Shown here: piece after piece, positions 1 to 8,544 of the stretch
Position numbering within the stretch: position 1 is the first letter of the stretch
Layout: every line of letters begins with the position of its first letter
Assembly (NCBI GenBank): GCA_000717735.1
Contig: JOBE01000004.1
Coordinates: forward strand, 124,001 to 188,000
Reading direction: 5' to 3'
Origin: Streptomyces griseoluteus
Lineage (GTDB): Bacteria > Actinomycetota > Actinomycetes > Streptomycetales > Streptomycetaceae
Length of the DNA: 64,000 nt
Made by a program: the position numbers and the translations under genes
Notes under the pieces: model-generated
Database searches by the model: none
What the model was told of the DNA's origin: nothing
What the model saw: the letters and a program-made list of their open reading frames with translations, nothing else

Positions 1-1244
1 CGGTGGCGGCCCACCTTGGTGGAGAAGAGGTAGAGCGGGGGCAGGAGGGCGGCGGCACAGACGGTCCAGAGCGCGGTGTGGGCGCCGACGTGGGTGGCGA
101 GGAGGCCGGCGGTGAGCGCGCCGAGCGGCATCGCGCCCCAGGAGACGAAGCGGACCGTGGCCATCACGCGGGACAGCAGCTCCAGGGGCGACTGCGTCTG
201 CCGGTAGGTGCGGGTGGTGATCGAGCCGATGACGGTACCGAAGGCGAAGCCGGCGTTGCCCAGGGCGAACCAGTACGCGTCCCCCGCCGATGTGGTCAGC
301 GGGGCGAGGAGGAGCAGCGCGCCGCCGGCCAGGTCGGCCACGATGACGCCCCGCGCGGTGCCGAGGCGCGTGGTCACGCGGACCGCGACGGCGGCGCCTG
401 CGAGCGCGCCAACCCCATCCATGGCGAGGACGAGACCGAGCTGTACGGAGTCGAGGCCGGCCTCGCGGACCAGGTAGAGGGGGGTGAGGGCGACGAGGGC
501 CGCGTTGGAGAAGTTGGCGGCGGTCGCCCAGATCATGCAGGGACGCATGACGGGGTGCTTGGTGACGTACCGCCATCCCTCGCGCATCAGCCGCAGCGCG
601 CTCTCGCTGGTGCGGGGCACGGGGCGGCTCTCGGGGAGGGTGCGCAGGAGCACGGCGGAGGCCAGGTAGCTGGCGGCGTCCACGACGAGAGCGCCGACCG
701 GGCCTGTCGCGCCGATCAGGACGCCGCCGAGGGAGGGGCCGCCGGTGTCGGTGACGGCGTGCGTGCCCGACATGACGCTGTTGCGGGCGGCCAGCTGCTG
801 GGCCGGGACGACGGCGGGCAGGAAGGTCGAGTTGCCGATGTCGAACAGCACGGTCGCCGAGCCGGTGACGAGCGCCGCGAACAGCAGGTGCGGATACATG
901 AGCGTTCCGATCCACCAGGCGAGCGGCAGCGATCCGAGCACAGCGAACCGTACGAGGTCGAGCGTGACCTGGAGTCGGCGCAGCGGCACGCGCTGCGCGA
1001 GGACGCCCGCCGGGAGACTGAGCAGCAGCCACGAGACCTGCCCGGCGGCGGCGAGCAGGGCGACCTCGATAGCGGTGGCGTCGAGGACGGTGAGGGCGAC
1101 GAGCGGCAGGGCGAGAGCGGTGACGGCGGTGCCCGCGCCGCTGACGGTGGCGGCGGCCCAGAAGCGCCAGAAGACACCCGGCGATGAGGTCTCCCGTCCG
1201 TCGCCGCGTCGGCCGTGTTCCTGGATCGCTTGTGTTCCGCTCAT
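1..1244 (-). CDS. MFS exporter, MFS_3 type (3' end outside window)
   Basis: Major facilitator superfamily drug or metabolite exporter in the cytoplasmic membrane. The reading frame is open for 414 codons from the ATG at 1244 to the window edge, so the C-terminus is missing. The protein starts MSGTQAIQEHGRRGDG and soon enters hydrophobic helices (FWAAATVSGAGTAVTALALP, then a PAGVLAQR loop typical of the MFS motif-A region). Its closest general type is the enterobactin-exporter-like MFS_3 family, also represented by the gene at 14481-15770. It is transcribed away from the HxlR-peroxiredoxin gene at 1383, and an inverted repeat lies between the two starts, so that regulator is the likely controller. 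Substrate cannot be told from sequence. Confidence 0.85.
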   Translation of the reverse strand, partial: MSGTQAIQEHGRRGDGRETSSPGVFWRFWAAATVSGAGTAVTALALPLVALTVLDATAIEVALLAAAGQVSWLLLSLPAGVLAQRVPLRRLQVTLDLVRFAVLGSLPLAWWIGTLMYPHLLFAALVTGSATVLFDIGNSTFLPAVVPAQQLAARNSVMSGTHAVTDTGGPSLGGVLIGATGPVGALVVDAASYLASAVLLRTLPESRPVPRTSESALRLMREGWRYVTKHPVMRPCMIWATAANFSNAALVALTPLYLVREAGLDSVQLGLVLAMDGVGALAGAAVAVRVTTRLGTARGVIVADLAGGALLLLAPLTTSAGDAYWFALGNAGFAFGTVIGSITTRTYRQTQSPLELLSRVMATVRFVSWGAMPLGALTAGLLATHVGAHTALWTVCAAALLPPLYLFSTKVGRH

Positions 1245-1280
1245 ACGGCGCCCACCCCCGGGTCTTGTTAGTCTCTTTTA

Positions 1281-1307
1281 GGAACTCACTTGTTCCAGGT
1301 GAGTTTC
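1281..1307. promoter_or_regulatory. Inverted repeat, probable HxlR operator
   Basis: AACTCAC (1283-1289) and GTGAGTT (1299-1305) form a perfect 7-bp inverted repeat with a 9-bp spacer. One outer G-C pair extends it to 8 of 9 matching positions. It lies in the 138-bp gap between the divergent MFS and HxlR-type genes, where an autoregulatory operator is expected. Assignment to this regulator is inference. Confidence 0.55.
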
Positions 1308-1382
1308 TATCCGGAACCGACCTCATGGCGCAAGATGATCCCGACGAGCGGCCGCCGTGCGCGCAGAAGTGGAGACGCAGTG

Positions 1383-2264
1383 ATGAGATCGGTTCCCGAG
1401 CGGGACGCGGCCTGCGCGATCGCGCAGGCCGCGTCGGTGGTCGGCGACTGGTGGAGCCTGCTCCTGATTCGGGAAACCGCCCGAGGGCACCACAGGTTCG
1501 ACGCGCTCCAGGAGGAGCTGGGCATTTCCCGGAAGGTGTTGACCGAGCGCCTGTCGCACCTGGTGGAGACGGGGGTGCTGGAGAAGGTCCCGTACCAGGA
1601 GCGGCCGACGCGGCACGAGTACCGGCTGACCGAGAGCGGCCGGGGGCTGCTGCCGGTCCTGCTGTCGATGCAGGACTGGGCCGACCGCTGGCTCCTCGGC
1701 GACGGCTCGCTCAGCGGCACCGCCGACGAGACGAGCGCGGAGGCACGGCGCGTCGCGGACCTGCCGGGCCGGCGACTGCCCCGCCTGCGGCTGCCCGGTC
1801 ACCGGGACGGCGCGCCGGTCGATCTGGTGGCCGACGGCGTGGCCACCGTCCTGTTCTGCTATCCGGCGACCGGGAGCCCCAGCCCCCTGCCGGAGGGCTG
1901 GTCACACATCCCCGGCACCGTCGGCTGCACCCTGGAGAACCGGCTCTTCCGGGACGCCTACGAGGACTTCCGCGCCGCGGGCGCGGAGGTGCACGGCGTC
2001 AGCACCCAACGCCCCGACGAACAGCGCGTGTTCGCGAGCCAGGAGGACATCCCCTTCACCCTCCTCTCCGACGTCGACCTCCGCCTCGCCGCCGCCCTGC
2101 GCCTGCCTACCTTCCGCGCCGGACAACTGCTGCGACTGAAACGGACCGTGCTGGTCATCGGCCGTGACGGCACGGTGCGGCACGCGCGGTTCCCGGTGAC
2201 GGACATCCCGGCAGCGGTGAGCGAGGCGCTCGCCGAGGTACGGCGCCTGGCCGCGGAGGACTGA
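1383..2264 (+). CDS. HxlR-family regulator fused to a peroxiredoxin-like domain
   Basis: A 293-residue protein with two parts. Residues about 8-105 are an HxlR-type winged helix: the opening ERDAACAIAQAASVVGDWW, the recognition region RFDALQEELGISRKVLTERL and the wing RHEYRLTESGRGLLPVL are all family hallmarks. Residues about 125-293 resemble the AhpC/TSA (Bcp-like) thioredoxin fold: VLFCYPATG, then GTVGCTLENRLFRDAYEDF with Cys182 at the peroxidatic position, and a strand matching the conserved VLVIGRDGTVR region. The ATG at 1383 is preferred because GGAGAC lies about 9 bases upstream; a GTG directly before it is possible. It is divergent from the MFS gene. A regulator carrying its own peroxidase-like domain suggests redox-responsive DNA binding, which is inference. 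Confidence 0.85.
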   Translation: MRSVPERDAACAIAQAASVVGDWWSLLLIRETARGHHRFDALQEELGISRKVLTERLSHLVETGVLEKVPYQERPTRHEYRLTESGRGLLPVLLSMQDWADRWLLGDGSLSGTADETSAEARRVADLPGRRLPRLRLPGHRDGAPVDLVADGVATVLFCYPATGSPSPLPEGWSHIPGTVGCTLENRLFRDAYEDFRAAGAEVHGVSTQRPDEQRVFASQEDIPFTLLSDVDLRLAAALRLPTFRAGQLLRLKRTVLVIGRDGTVRHARFPVTDIPAAVSEALAEVRRLAAED

Positions 2265-2443
2265 CACGTACGGGACAGGCGCAAGAAGGGTCCGGCGGAG
2301 GAGCTGACTGACGGTGACCGATCCATCACTCGGAGGACGCCCTCGTCGGTGATTTCGTTCGCTCTTCAAGCCGGCACGGCATCCGCGAACAGGGGCCCAC
2401 CCCGGCGCGGTTCGCGTCCTGTCGGGTCGGGACGATCGGCGAG

Positions 2444-2471
2444 GACCCCCCGCCTGTCGTGGTAGGGGGTC
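2444..2471. terminator. Hairpin between convergent genes
   Basis: GACCCCC (2444-2450) pairs with GGGGGTC (2465-2471) across a 14-base loop. It lies between the ends of the convergent genes at 1383-2264 and 2515-2970. The stem is short and there is no clear T tract. The rest of the 250-bp gap shows nothing. Confidence 0.4.
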
Positions 2472-2514
2472 TCGTCCAGTAGCGGCGCGGGCGGAATTGC
2501 TGCCCTTCGCGGGC

Positions 2515-2970
2515 TCAACGGCTCTTGTACATCGTGACCGTGAAGCTGACCTTCTTACCGTTGTGGTAGTCGGTGCTGTCCCACACCGAGATGTGAGACC
2601 TGTCCTTCATCCGCAGGTGCAGCACCTCATCGGCGTTGCTCCAGTTGTACCCGACGAACTGGAAGTTCGGCTCGGGGCTGTCGCCCATTCTCCTGTTTCC
2701 CCAGCTGCAGATACGCGACGAGTCGTGCTCGCAGACGGACCAGGCTCTGGCGTACAGGTGACAGTCCTCTCCCTGCCATACGTCGATACGCTTCAGCCTC
2801 GCGTCGGACGAGCGCCACTTTCCGTTGAATGGGCTGGCGGAGCACAAGGCGGCTGCTTCTTTCGTCGAGGTGACGGTGAGCACCACCGAGAGGGAGAGCG
2901 TCAGGGCGGCCGTCAAGAGCACGGCCATGATCTGGCGTAGTGGAATGCGGGCATAAGAGGCCTGTGTCAT
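2515..2970 (-). CDS. Secreted protein of unknown function
   Basis: A 151-residue protein starting MTQASYARIP, followed by a Sec-type signal segment (IMAVLLTAALTLSLSVVLTV, then a small-residue TSTKEAAALC region). The start at 2970 is chosen because GGAGG lies 6-7 bases upstream; an upstream in-frame start would add 12 residues without that site. The mature part is about 110 residues, rich in Trp, Asp and aromatic residues, with several Cys (LCSASPF, GEDCHLY, VCEHDSSRICSWG) that could form disulfides outside the cell. No known family was recognised. It stands alone, with no gene for about 600 bases upstream. Confidence 0.7.
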   Translation of the reverse strand: MTQASYARIPLRQIMAVLLTAALTLSLSVVLTVTSTKEAAALCSASPFNGKWRSSDARLKRIDVWQGEDCHLYARAWSVCEHDSSRICSWGNRRMGDSPEPNFQFVGYNWSNADEVLHLRMKDRSHISVWDSTDYHNGKKVSFTVTMYKSR

Positions 2971-3567
2971 CGTGAACCTCCGATAGCGGGTCGCAGCGCG
3001 GGACATCCCGTCGTCACACGACGCGTTGCCCCCCTACTTCGGCTGAACGCCACTCATTCGGGCCCGGATCACTTCGCCCTTTACCCCTGCCCATTCCAGA
3101 GCAGCACTCCGCAATCCTGATCGCAAGTGGGCAGGATTCTGCGCAGTTCGCGCACGATTCAATGATGAATGCGATCCAAAGTGGATCGGTCAATGAATAC
3201 GGACGCGTGGGTGAGATCCATGCCGGGTCGAGCGAGTCAGCTCCGGGCCGGGGCCGTGGTCAACCGGCGCCACAGACGTACAAGGCGCTCTGCGAGCAGG
3301 GTCAGGGCGTGTCCGACGTCCAAGACCTTCGAGGCGTCGCTCTGGCCCGGACACCGCGCAGAGCGCCCTACGCGGCCAAGCGACGGACGCGCCCCCAGCT
3401 GTTGCAGACAGGTAGCCGTGGAGCGGGACCTGGCCGGCGTCTCGCAGATGCTGGACATCCGTCCAGTGCGGCGGGACGCCGCCGGCCCGCTGAACGACCG
3501 GTCTCACGGAGGCCTCTGACCCCGCCTCCGTTTTGGATTGTCGGAGGATCATCAATACGATCCGGCG
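2971..3567. other. 597-bp stretch without a supported gene
   Basis: Upstream of the secreted-protein gene. The part from 2990 to about 3200 is less GC-rich (CAATGATGAATGC, CAATGAATACGG) and probably holds promoters for the two flanking divergent genes. Between 3237 and 3500 both strands have short open frames with erratic third-position composition. One minus-strand frame looks vaguely like the tail of a transposase, but no motif supports calling it. Confidence 0.4.
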
Positions 3568-4842
3568 ATGATCACGAGAAAACGGCTGGCGACCGGGGCC
3601 TGCGCGCTGCTCGCCGCCCTGAGCATCGCGCTCCTGCCGTCGAGCGCGGCCGCCGACGAGCCGGTGGCCAAGGAATCCCCCAAGGTCGAGCTGGTCCTCG
3701 ACGTCAGCGGCTCCATGCGGGCCAAGGACATCGACGGCAAGTCGCGGATGTCCGCGGCCAAGCAGGCCTTCAACGAGGTCCTCGACGCGGTGCCGGAGGA
3801 GGTCCAGCTCGGGATACGCACCCTGGGCGCCGACTACCCGGGGCAGGACCGCCAGCGGGGCTGCAAGGACACCCGGCAGCTGTACCCGGTCGGCCCGCTC
3901 GACCGGACGGAGGCGAAGACCGCCGTCGCGACCCTGGCCCCGACCGGCTGGACGCCGATCGGCCCGGCCCTGCTCGGCGCGGCCAAGGACCTGGAGGGCG
4001 GCGACGCCACCCGCAGGATCGTGCTCATCACCGACGGCGAGGACACCTGCGCCCCGCTCGACCCGTGCCAGGTGGCGCGGGAGATCGCGGCGAAGGGCAT
4101 CCACCTCGTCATCGACACCCTGGGCCTGGTGCCGGACGCCAAGACCCGGCAGCAGCTCACCTGCATCGCGGAGGCCACCGGAGGCACGTACACCTCCGTC
4201 CACCGCACCGAGGACCTCTCCCGCCGGGTCCGTCAGCTGGTCGACCGCGCCGCCGACCCGGTCGTCACGCCGGTGGCCACCGAGGGCGCCGTGCGCTGCG
4301 CCGACGCTCCGCAGCTCAAGCCCGGTCTGTACACCGACCGCGAGGCCTTCGGCCAGCACCGGTGGTACCGGGTTGACCTGCTGCCGGGCCAGGAACTGCG
4401 CGCCTCCGTCAGCGTGTCGGCCGACCGGGCCGTCGACAACGACTACGGGGTGCTGCTGCGCGCCGTCACCCTGCACGGCCGGGAGATCGTCCGCGGCTCC
4501 GAGGCCGGCGACGGGCGCACCGACGTGATCTCGACCGGTCTGCGCTACCCGAAGCCGGAGCTCGACGACGAGCCCGGGGACGCGAAGCCGGCGGCCGAGA
4601 CCGTCTGTCTCCAGGTCAGCAACTCGTTCTCCGCTCCCCCGTCGGTCAAGACGACGCCGGGCATGCCGATCGAGCTGACGGTCGACGTGGTCGACGGCCC
4701 GTCGGCCGCTTCCGACGTGGCCTCCTTCGGTCTTGGCCGCGGCTGGTGGCTGCTCGCCGCCCTGGTGGTCACCGGCTTCCTCGCCGGTCTGCTCTGGGGC
4801 TGGCTGTCCCGCTGGCGCTTCGCTGTCTGGAGGACCCACTGA
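3568..4842 (+). CDS. Secreted, membrane-anchored VWA-domain protein
   Basis: A 424-residue protein with an N-terminal signal peptide (MITRKRLATGACALLAALSI), a von Willebrand factor A domain and a C-terminal transmembrane segment (WWLLAALVVTGFLAGLLWGW) with a short basic tail. The VWA metal-ion site is intact: DVSGSM at residues 45-50, a Thr in the GWTPIGPAL loop and Asp in ITDGEDTC. It should bind a divalent ion and a protein partner on the outer face of the membrane. The start codon lacks a close ribosome site; GGAGG lies about 20 bases upstream, so the exact start is uncertain. It overlaps the next gene by one base (TGATG), so the two are translationally coupled. Confidence 0.85.
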   Translation: MITRKRLATGACALLAALSIALLPSSAAADEPVAKESPKVELVLDVSGSMRAKDIDGKSRMSAAKQAFNEVLDAVPEEVQLGIRTLGADYPGQDRQRGCKDTRQLYPVGPLDRTEAKTAVATLAPTGWTPIGPALLGAAKDLEGGDATRRIVLITDGEDTCAPLDPCQVAREIAAKGIHLVIDTLGLVPDAKTRQQLTCIAEATGGTYTSVHRTEDLSRRVRQLVDRAADPVVTPVATEGAVRCADAPQLKPGLYTDREAFGQHRWYRVDLLPGQELRASVSVSADRAVDNDYGVLLRAVTLHGREIVRGSEAGDGRTDVISTGLRYPKPELDDEPGDAKPAAETVCLQVSNSFSAPPSVKTTPGMPIELTVDVVDGPSAASDVASFGLGRGWWLLAALVVTGFLAGLLWGWLSRWRFAVWRTH

Positions 4843-5669
4843 TGCGTACCGTACGCACGCTCGCCACGGCCGCCCTCGCGGGCGCCGCTCTCCTCGGGCT
4901 CGCCGCGCCGGGCGCGACGGCCGACTCCCCCACGCCCTCCGCCGACCCGAGCGCGAGCGCCGGGCCGACGGAGGCGGGGACCACCTTCCGTACCGCCGCG
5001 AGGTTCCTCCCGGGTCAGCAGGCGTCCGCGCAGGCCGCCACGGGTGACTACCTGTACTGGGTGTTCCCCGCGGACACCGGGCAGCGGCCCACCGTGCGCG
5101 CCGCCGTGACCCTGCCCGACGCGGCCCTGCGGCACGGGTCCGCCACCTGGCGGATCGACGTGTACGACGGGCTGCGGCGGCGGCAGCCGTGCATGTACGG
5201 CACCCAGTCCCGTACGGCGGCGAAGGAGGCCGCGACCGTGGAGCTCGCCTGTGTGCTGCGCCCGGTCCGCGCCTCGGCCGACGCCTGGTCGAACGACCCG
5301 CTGCCCGGCAGCTACTACGTGCGGCTGACCGTCACCTCGCTGCCGGACGACGACCTCGGTCAGCCGTTCGACGCCCGGATCGGGGTGAGCACCGTCGACA
5401 AGGGCGGCGCCTACGCCACGGACGGCGGGCTCGCCGCGCCGCTCGTGCCCGGGGCGACGACCGCCGACCAGGCGGAGGCCGATGCGGACGCCGGCCGCCC
5501 CTCGGCCGTCGAGGCCGCGGCCCCTGAGGACGGCTGGTCCTCGGGCTGGTGGTCGGACCGCTGGCTCTGGACCGCGGCCGGCGGCGTGCTCGCGGCCCTC
5601 GCGGGCGTCGGCGGCTATGTGCTCACGCGCGGCGCGGGACGCCCGTCCCGGGTCCCGCCGGCCGCCTGA
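4842..5669 (+). CDS. Secreted membrane-anchored partner of the VWA protein
   Basis: A 275-residue protein with a signal peptide (MRTVRTLATAALAGAALLGL), a Ser/Pro/Ala-rich linker, an extracellular domain of about 160 residues with a few Cys (RRQPCMYG, ELACVLRP) and a C-terminal membrane helix (WLWTAAGGVLAALAGVGGYV) followed by a short basic tail. The ATG shares its first base with the stop codon of the VWA gene and GGAGG lies 8 bases upstream. Matching topology and coupling suggest the two proteins work together at the cell surface. The extracellular part repeats a theme of the VWA protein's C-terminal half (a beta-rich region with LPGQ). No specific function was recognised. Confidence 0.75.
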   Translation: MRTVRTLATAALAGAALLGLAAPGATADSPTPSADPSASAGPTEAGTTFRTAARFLPGQQASAQAATGDYLYWVFPADTGQRPTVRAAVTLPDAALRHGSATWRIDVYDGLRRRQPCMYGTQSRTAAKEAATVELACVLRPVRASADAWSNDPLPGSYYVRLTVTSLPDDDLGQPFDARIGVSTVDKGGAYATDGGLAAPLVPGATTADQAEADADAGRPSAVEAAAPEDGWSSGWWSDRWLWTAAGGVLAALAGVGGYVLTRGAGRPSRVPPAA

Positions 5670-5686
5670 CCGGCCGCTCGGACACA

Positions 5687-5724
5687 CGAAGGCCCCCACC
5701 GCCCCGGCGCGGTGGGGGCCTTCG
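5687..5724. terminator. Strong bidirectional terminator
   Basis: A perfect 15-bp inverted repeat, CGAAGGCCCCCACCG (5687-5701) and CGGTGGGGGCCTTCG (5710-5724), with an 8-base loop. It serves the convergent VWA pair and MFS gene. Confidence 0.85.
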
Positions 5725-5750
5725 CGCGGGGGCAGGCGCGGCGGGCGGGC

Positions 5751-6986
5751 TCACCGGCGAGCGGGGAAGCCGTGTGTACGAGCGCCCGCGACGACGGCCA
5801 CCACCGGCAGGAGCAGGACGAGCACGGTCCAGGACAGGGCGCCCGCGCCGAGGGTGTCGAGCAGGAGACCGCCCGCGAGACCGCCCGCGGCCATGGCCGC
5901 GTTCCAGAGGCTGACCAGCATCGTCTGGGCGGTGTCGGCGTCGTCCCCGCCCGCGTCGGCGACGGCGGTCTGCAGCAGGGTGGGCGCGCCTCCCCAGCCG
6001 AACCCCCAGAGGACGGCGGCCGTCAGGACGAGCGCGATACTGCCGGCCGGGACGGCGAGCAGGGCGGCCGCGACGGCGAACAGGATCGTCCCCGCAAGGG
6101 TCAGGGTGCGGAGTCCGCGGTCGATGTGACGGCCGGTGAACCAGATCCCGGCGAGCGAGGCACCGCCGAAGACGAGCAGGACGAGTCCGGTCGAGCCGGC
6201 CAGGCCGAGACGGCCGAGGTAGGAGGCGACGTAGGTGTAGAGGACGCTGTGGGCGAGGACGAGGGTGAAGGTGACGGCGAGGACCGGAAGGACGCCGGGC
6301 ACCTTCAGGGTCCGGGCGACCGGGGCGCGCCCGCCGCGTGCCTCGCCGGGCAGGTCGGGGACGGCGAGGGCGATCCAGCCGAGGAGTGCGACGGCGATGA
6401 GGGTCATGGCGGTGAAGGCGGTGCGCCAGCCCACGGCCTCGCCGAGGAAGGTGCCGGCCGGTACTCCGAGGGAGAGCGCGAGCGGGACACCGGTCATCGC
6501 GACGGCGACGGCCCTGCCCTGGAGGTGCGGCGGGGCGATCCGGCGGGCGTATCCGGCGAGCAGCGCCCAGGCCAGGCCCGCGGCGACCCCGGCGAGGAAC
6601 CGGGCGCCCATGGTGAGGGCGTACGAGGCGGAGAGGGCGGTGACGGTGTTGGCGGCGGCGAAGCCGGCGACCGAGGTGAGCAGCAGGCGTTTGCGGCGCC
6701 ATGCCGCGGTGCGCGCGGCCAGGGGGACGGCGGTGAGGGCCGTGCCGAGGGCGTAGGCGGTGACGGACTGGCCCATGGCGGCCTCGCCGACGCCGAGGTC
6801 GGCGCTCATGGCGGGCAGGACACCGGCGGGGAGGGTCTCGGTGAGGCTGGTGACGAAGACGGCGGTGGCGAGGGCGAGCAGGGCGGCGAGGGGCAGCCGC
6901 CCTGAGGGGGCGGGCCGGTCCGTGGCGGAGGGGTCGGTGGCGGGCGGCGCGGCGGAACGGACCGCCGCTGTCGGGTGGTTGGCCAT
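5751..6986 (-). CDS. MFS transporter, DHA1 (AraJ/CmlR-like) family
   Basis: A 411-residue, 12-helix drug:H+ antiporter of the major facilitator superfamily. The N-terminal helix pattern FVTSLTETLPAGVLPAMSAD followed by LGVGEAAMGQSVTAYALG is typical of the AraJ/chloramphenicol-efflux branch, and motif C appears as GVPLALSLGVPAGTFLGE. It is divergent from the merR gene at 7050. The 22-bp palindrome between them lies just inside a TTGACC hexamer that reads toward this gene, the usual arrangement for MerR activation. Likely role: efflux of a compound sensed by that regulator. Substrate unknown. Confidence 0.88.
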   Translation of the reverse strand: MANHPTAAVRSAAPPATDPSATDRPAPSGRLPLAALLALATAVFVTSLTETLPAGVLPAMSADLGVGEAAMGQSVTAYALGTALTAVPLAARTAAWRRKRLLLTSVAGFAAANTVTALSASYALTMGARFLAGVAAGLAWALLAGYARRIAPPHLQGRAVAVAMTGVPLALSLGVPAGTFLGEAVGWRTAFTAMTLIAVALLGWIALAVPDLPGEARGGRAPVARTLKVPGVLPVLAVTFTLVLAHSVLYTYVASYLGRLGLAGSTGLVLLVFGGASLAGIWFTGRHIDRGLRTLTLAGTILFAVAAALLAVPAGSIALVLTAAVLWGFGWGGAPTLLQTAVADAGGDDADTAQTMLVSLWNAAMAAGGLAGGLLLDTLGAGALSWTVLVLLLPVVAVVAGARTHGFPARR

Positions 6987-7000
6987 GGATCTATGCTCGA

Positions 7001-7022
7001 ACCCTCACATTGATGTGAAGGT
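7001..7022. promoter_or_regulatory. MerR-type operator in a divergent promoter
   Basis: ACCCTCACAT TG ATGTGAAGGT is a 22-bp palindrome with 10-bp arms (one mismatched pair) around a 2-bp centre. A TTGACC hexamer abuts it on the minus strand (7025-7020), placing the palindrome in the spacer of the promoter that drives the MFS gene, as in MerR-activated promoters. No clean -10 was identified. Confidence 0.7.
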
Positions 7023-7049
7023 CAAGCGAGCCCCTGGAGGGAGCGTCCC

Positions 7050-7427
7050 ATGCGGATCGGGGAGCTGTCGGAGCGCACCGGAACACCACGCCGACTGCTG
7101 CGCTACTACGAGGAGCAGGGTCTCATCGTCGCGGACCGGCTGCCCAACGGATACCGGGACTACGACGCGTCGAACGTGGACCGGGTCGCGCAGATCCGCG
7201 GCCTGCTGGACGCCGGCCTGCCGACCCGGATCATCAAGCAGATCCTGCCGTGCCTGAACAAGCCTCGTGTCATCCACTTCCCTGACGCCACCCCGGAGAT
7301 GCTGGCGACCCTCGAGGAGGAGCGGGACCGGATGACCGAGCGGATCCGCTGCCTCGTCCGGAACCGGGACGCGGTGGCGGAGTATCTGGACGCGGTACGA
7401 GGGGAGTTGGCGGAGCCTTCGGCGTAA
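7050..7427 (+). CDS. MerR family transcriptional regulator
   Basis: A 125-residue regulator beginning MRIGELSERTGTPRRLLRYY, the standard MerR winged-helix start, followed by the second helix pair (YDASNVDRVAQIRGLLDAGL) and a coiled-coil dimerisation helix (TLEEERDRMTERIRCLVRNR). The short C-terminus has a single Cys outside the DNA-binding part (LPCLNKP) and another in the coil, so a metal or thiol signal is possible, but no known metal-site signature is present. GGAGGG lies about 9 bases before the start. Expected to control itself and the divergent MFS exporter. Confidence 0.9.
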   Translation: MRIGELSERTGTPRRLLRYYEEQGLIVADRLPNGYRDYDASNVDRVAQIRGLLDAGLPTRIIKQILPCLNKPRVIHFPDATPEMLATLEEERDRMTERIRCLVRNRDAVAEYLDAVRGELAEPSA

Positions 7428-7467
7428 CGCAACGACAGCGGCTTTACGGTTCGCACCACGAACTACT

Positions 7468-8543
7468 ATTGTTCGCGGTGGAGGCTACGGCGGAGCCGCC
7501 GTGGCCAAGGCGCTCGACACGGAGGCCGACGTCGTCCTCGTCGAGCCCAGGGGCGCATTCGTCCACGCCGCCGGGTCCCTGCGGGCCCTGGTGCGGCCCG
7601 ACTGGGCCGAGAACATCTTCTTTCCGTACGACCGGCTGCTGTCCCGCGGCCGGGTGGTGCGCGAACGGGCCGCGTCCGTCGACGCCCGCGGCGTGACACT
7701 GGCCTCGGGCGGCCGGATCGACGCGGACTACGTCGTCCTCGCGACGGGCTCCGCCTACCCCTACCCCGCGAAGTTCGACACCGACTCCGCCACCGAGGCG
7801 CTCGGGCTCCTCAGGGACACCCACGGCGAACTGGCCCGCGCCTACCGGGTCCTGGTCGGCGGATCGAGCCCGTGTGGCCGGAGAAGCGGGTGACGATCGT
7901 CGATCCCGCCACGGAGCTGATGCCCGGCTTCGCCGCCGGACTGCGGGATGAGCCACGCCGTCAGCTCGACGCCCTCGGCGTGGAACTGCTGCTCGGCACC
8001 GCCCGTGGAGGAGCCGCCCGCCGGTCCCGGCAGGGCCGGGGCCTTCACCGTGGCGACGACGGACGGCCGGGAGATCGGCGCCGACATCTGGTTCCGCTGC
8101 CACGGCGTCCGCGTGCACGGCGGCTTCCTCGGTACGGACGTCGCGGCCGCGCTGACGGCGACCGGACAGGTGCGGGTCGACGAGCTGCTGCGCGTGGACG
8201 GCCAGGATCGGGTCTACGCGGTCGGCGACGACGTGACCGACGTCGCCGAGGCCAAGATGGCCGGGTACGCGATGCAGCACGCGGAGGTCGTGGCGCGCAA
8301 CATCCTCGCCCAGGTCCGCGGCGAGCGGCCGGAGGCGGCCTGCCGGCCCTCGCCGATCCCGTCGGTGCTGCTGCCGCTCGGGCCGCTGGGCGGCGTCGGG
8401 CAGTTCCCTTCGCCCGACGGCCCGCTCGTCCTGCCGGCCGAGACGGTCTCCGGGTACAAGGGGAACGACCTGTTCACCGGCCGCTTCGTCGAGCTCTTCG
8501 GGACGGGCGTGCCCGCCTCGGCGCAGGACGCGCGAGGGATGGA
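7468..8543 (+). pseudogene. Broken NAD(P)/FAD-dependent oxidoreductase (AIF/NDH-2 like)
   Basis: A two-dinucleotide-binding flavoprotein that no longer encodes a continuous protein. The FAD motif GGGYGGAAVAKAL starts at 7477, but only ATT, not a normal start codon, is available in the expected place. The first frame runs through YVVLATGSAYPYPAKFD and stops after about 7890. The protein then continues in a second frame (VWPEKRVTIVDPATELMPGF), and the stretch that should carry the second Rossmann GxGxxG between them is missing. A second shift near 8000 moves to a third frame (AFTVATTDGREIGADIWFRC to YAVGDDVTDVAEAKMAGYAM). No stop is found before the convergent marR gene. At least two frameshifts, an internal deletion and lost ends make it a pseudogene. 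Confidence 0.8.
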
Positions 8544-8544
8544 C

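Noticed and set aside
3237..3458. Minus-strand frame resembling a transposase tail
   Set aside because: No recognisable conserved motif and inconsistent coding bias; left as an unassigned gap.
3190..4839. Long minus-strand open frame opposite the VWA gene
   Set aside because: Mirror frame in high-GC DNA. The plus-strand frame has a signal peptide, VWA motif and correct codon bias.
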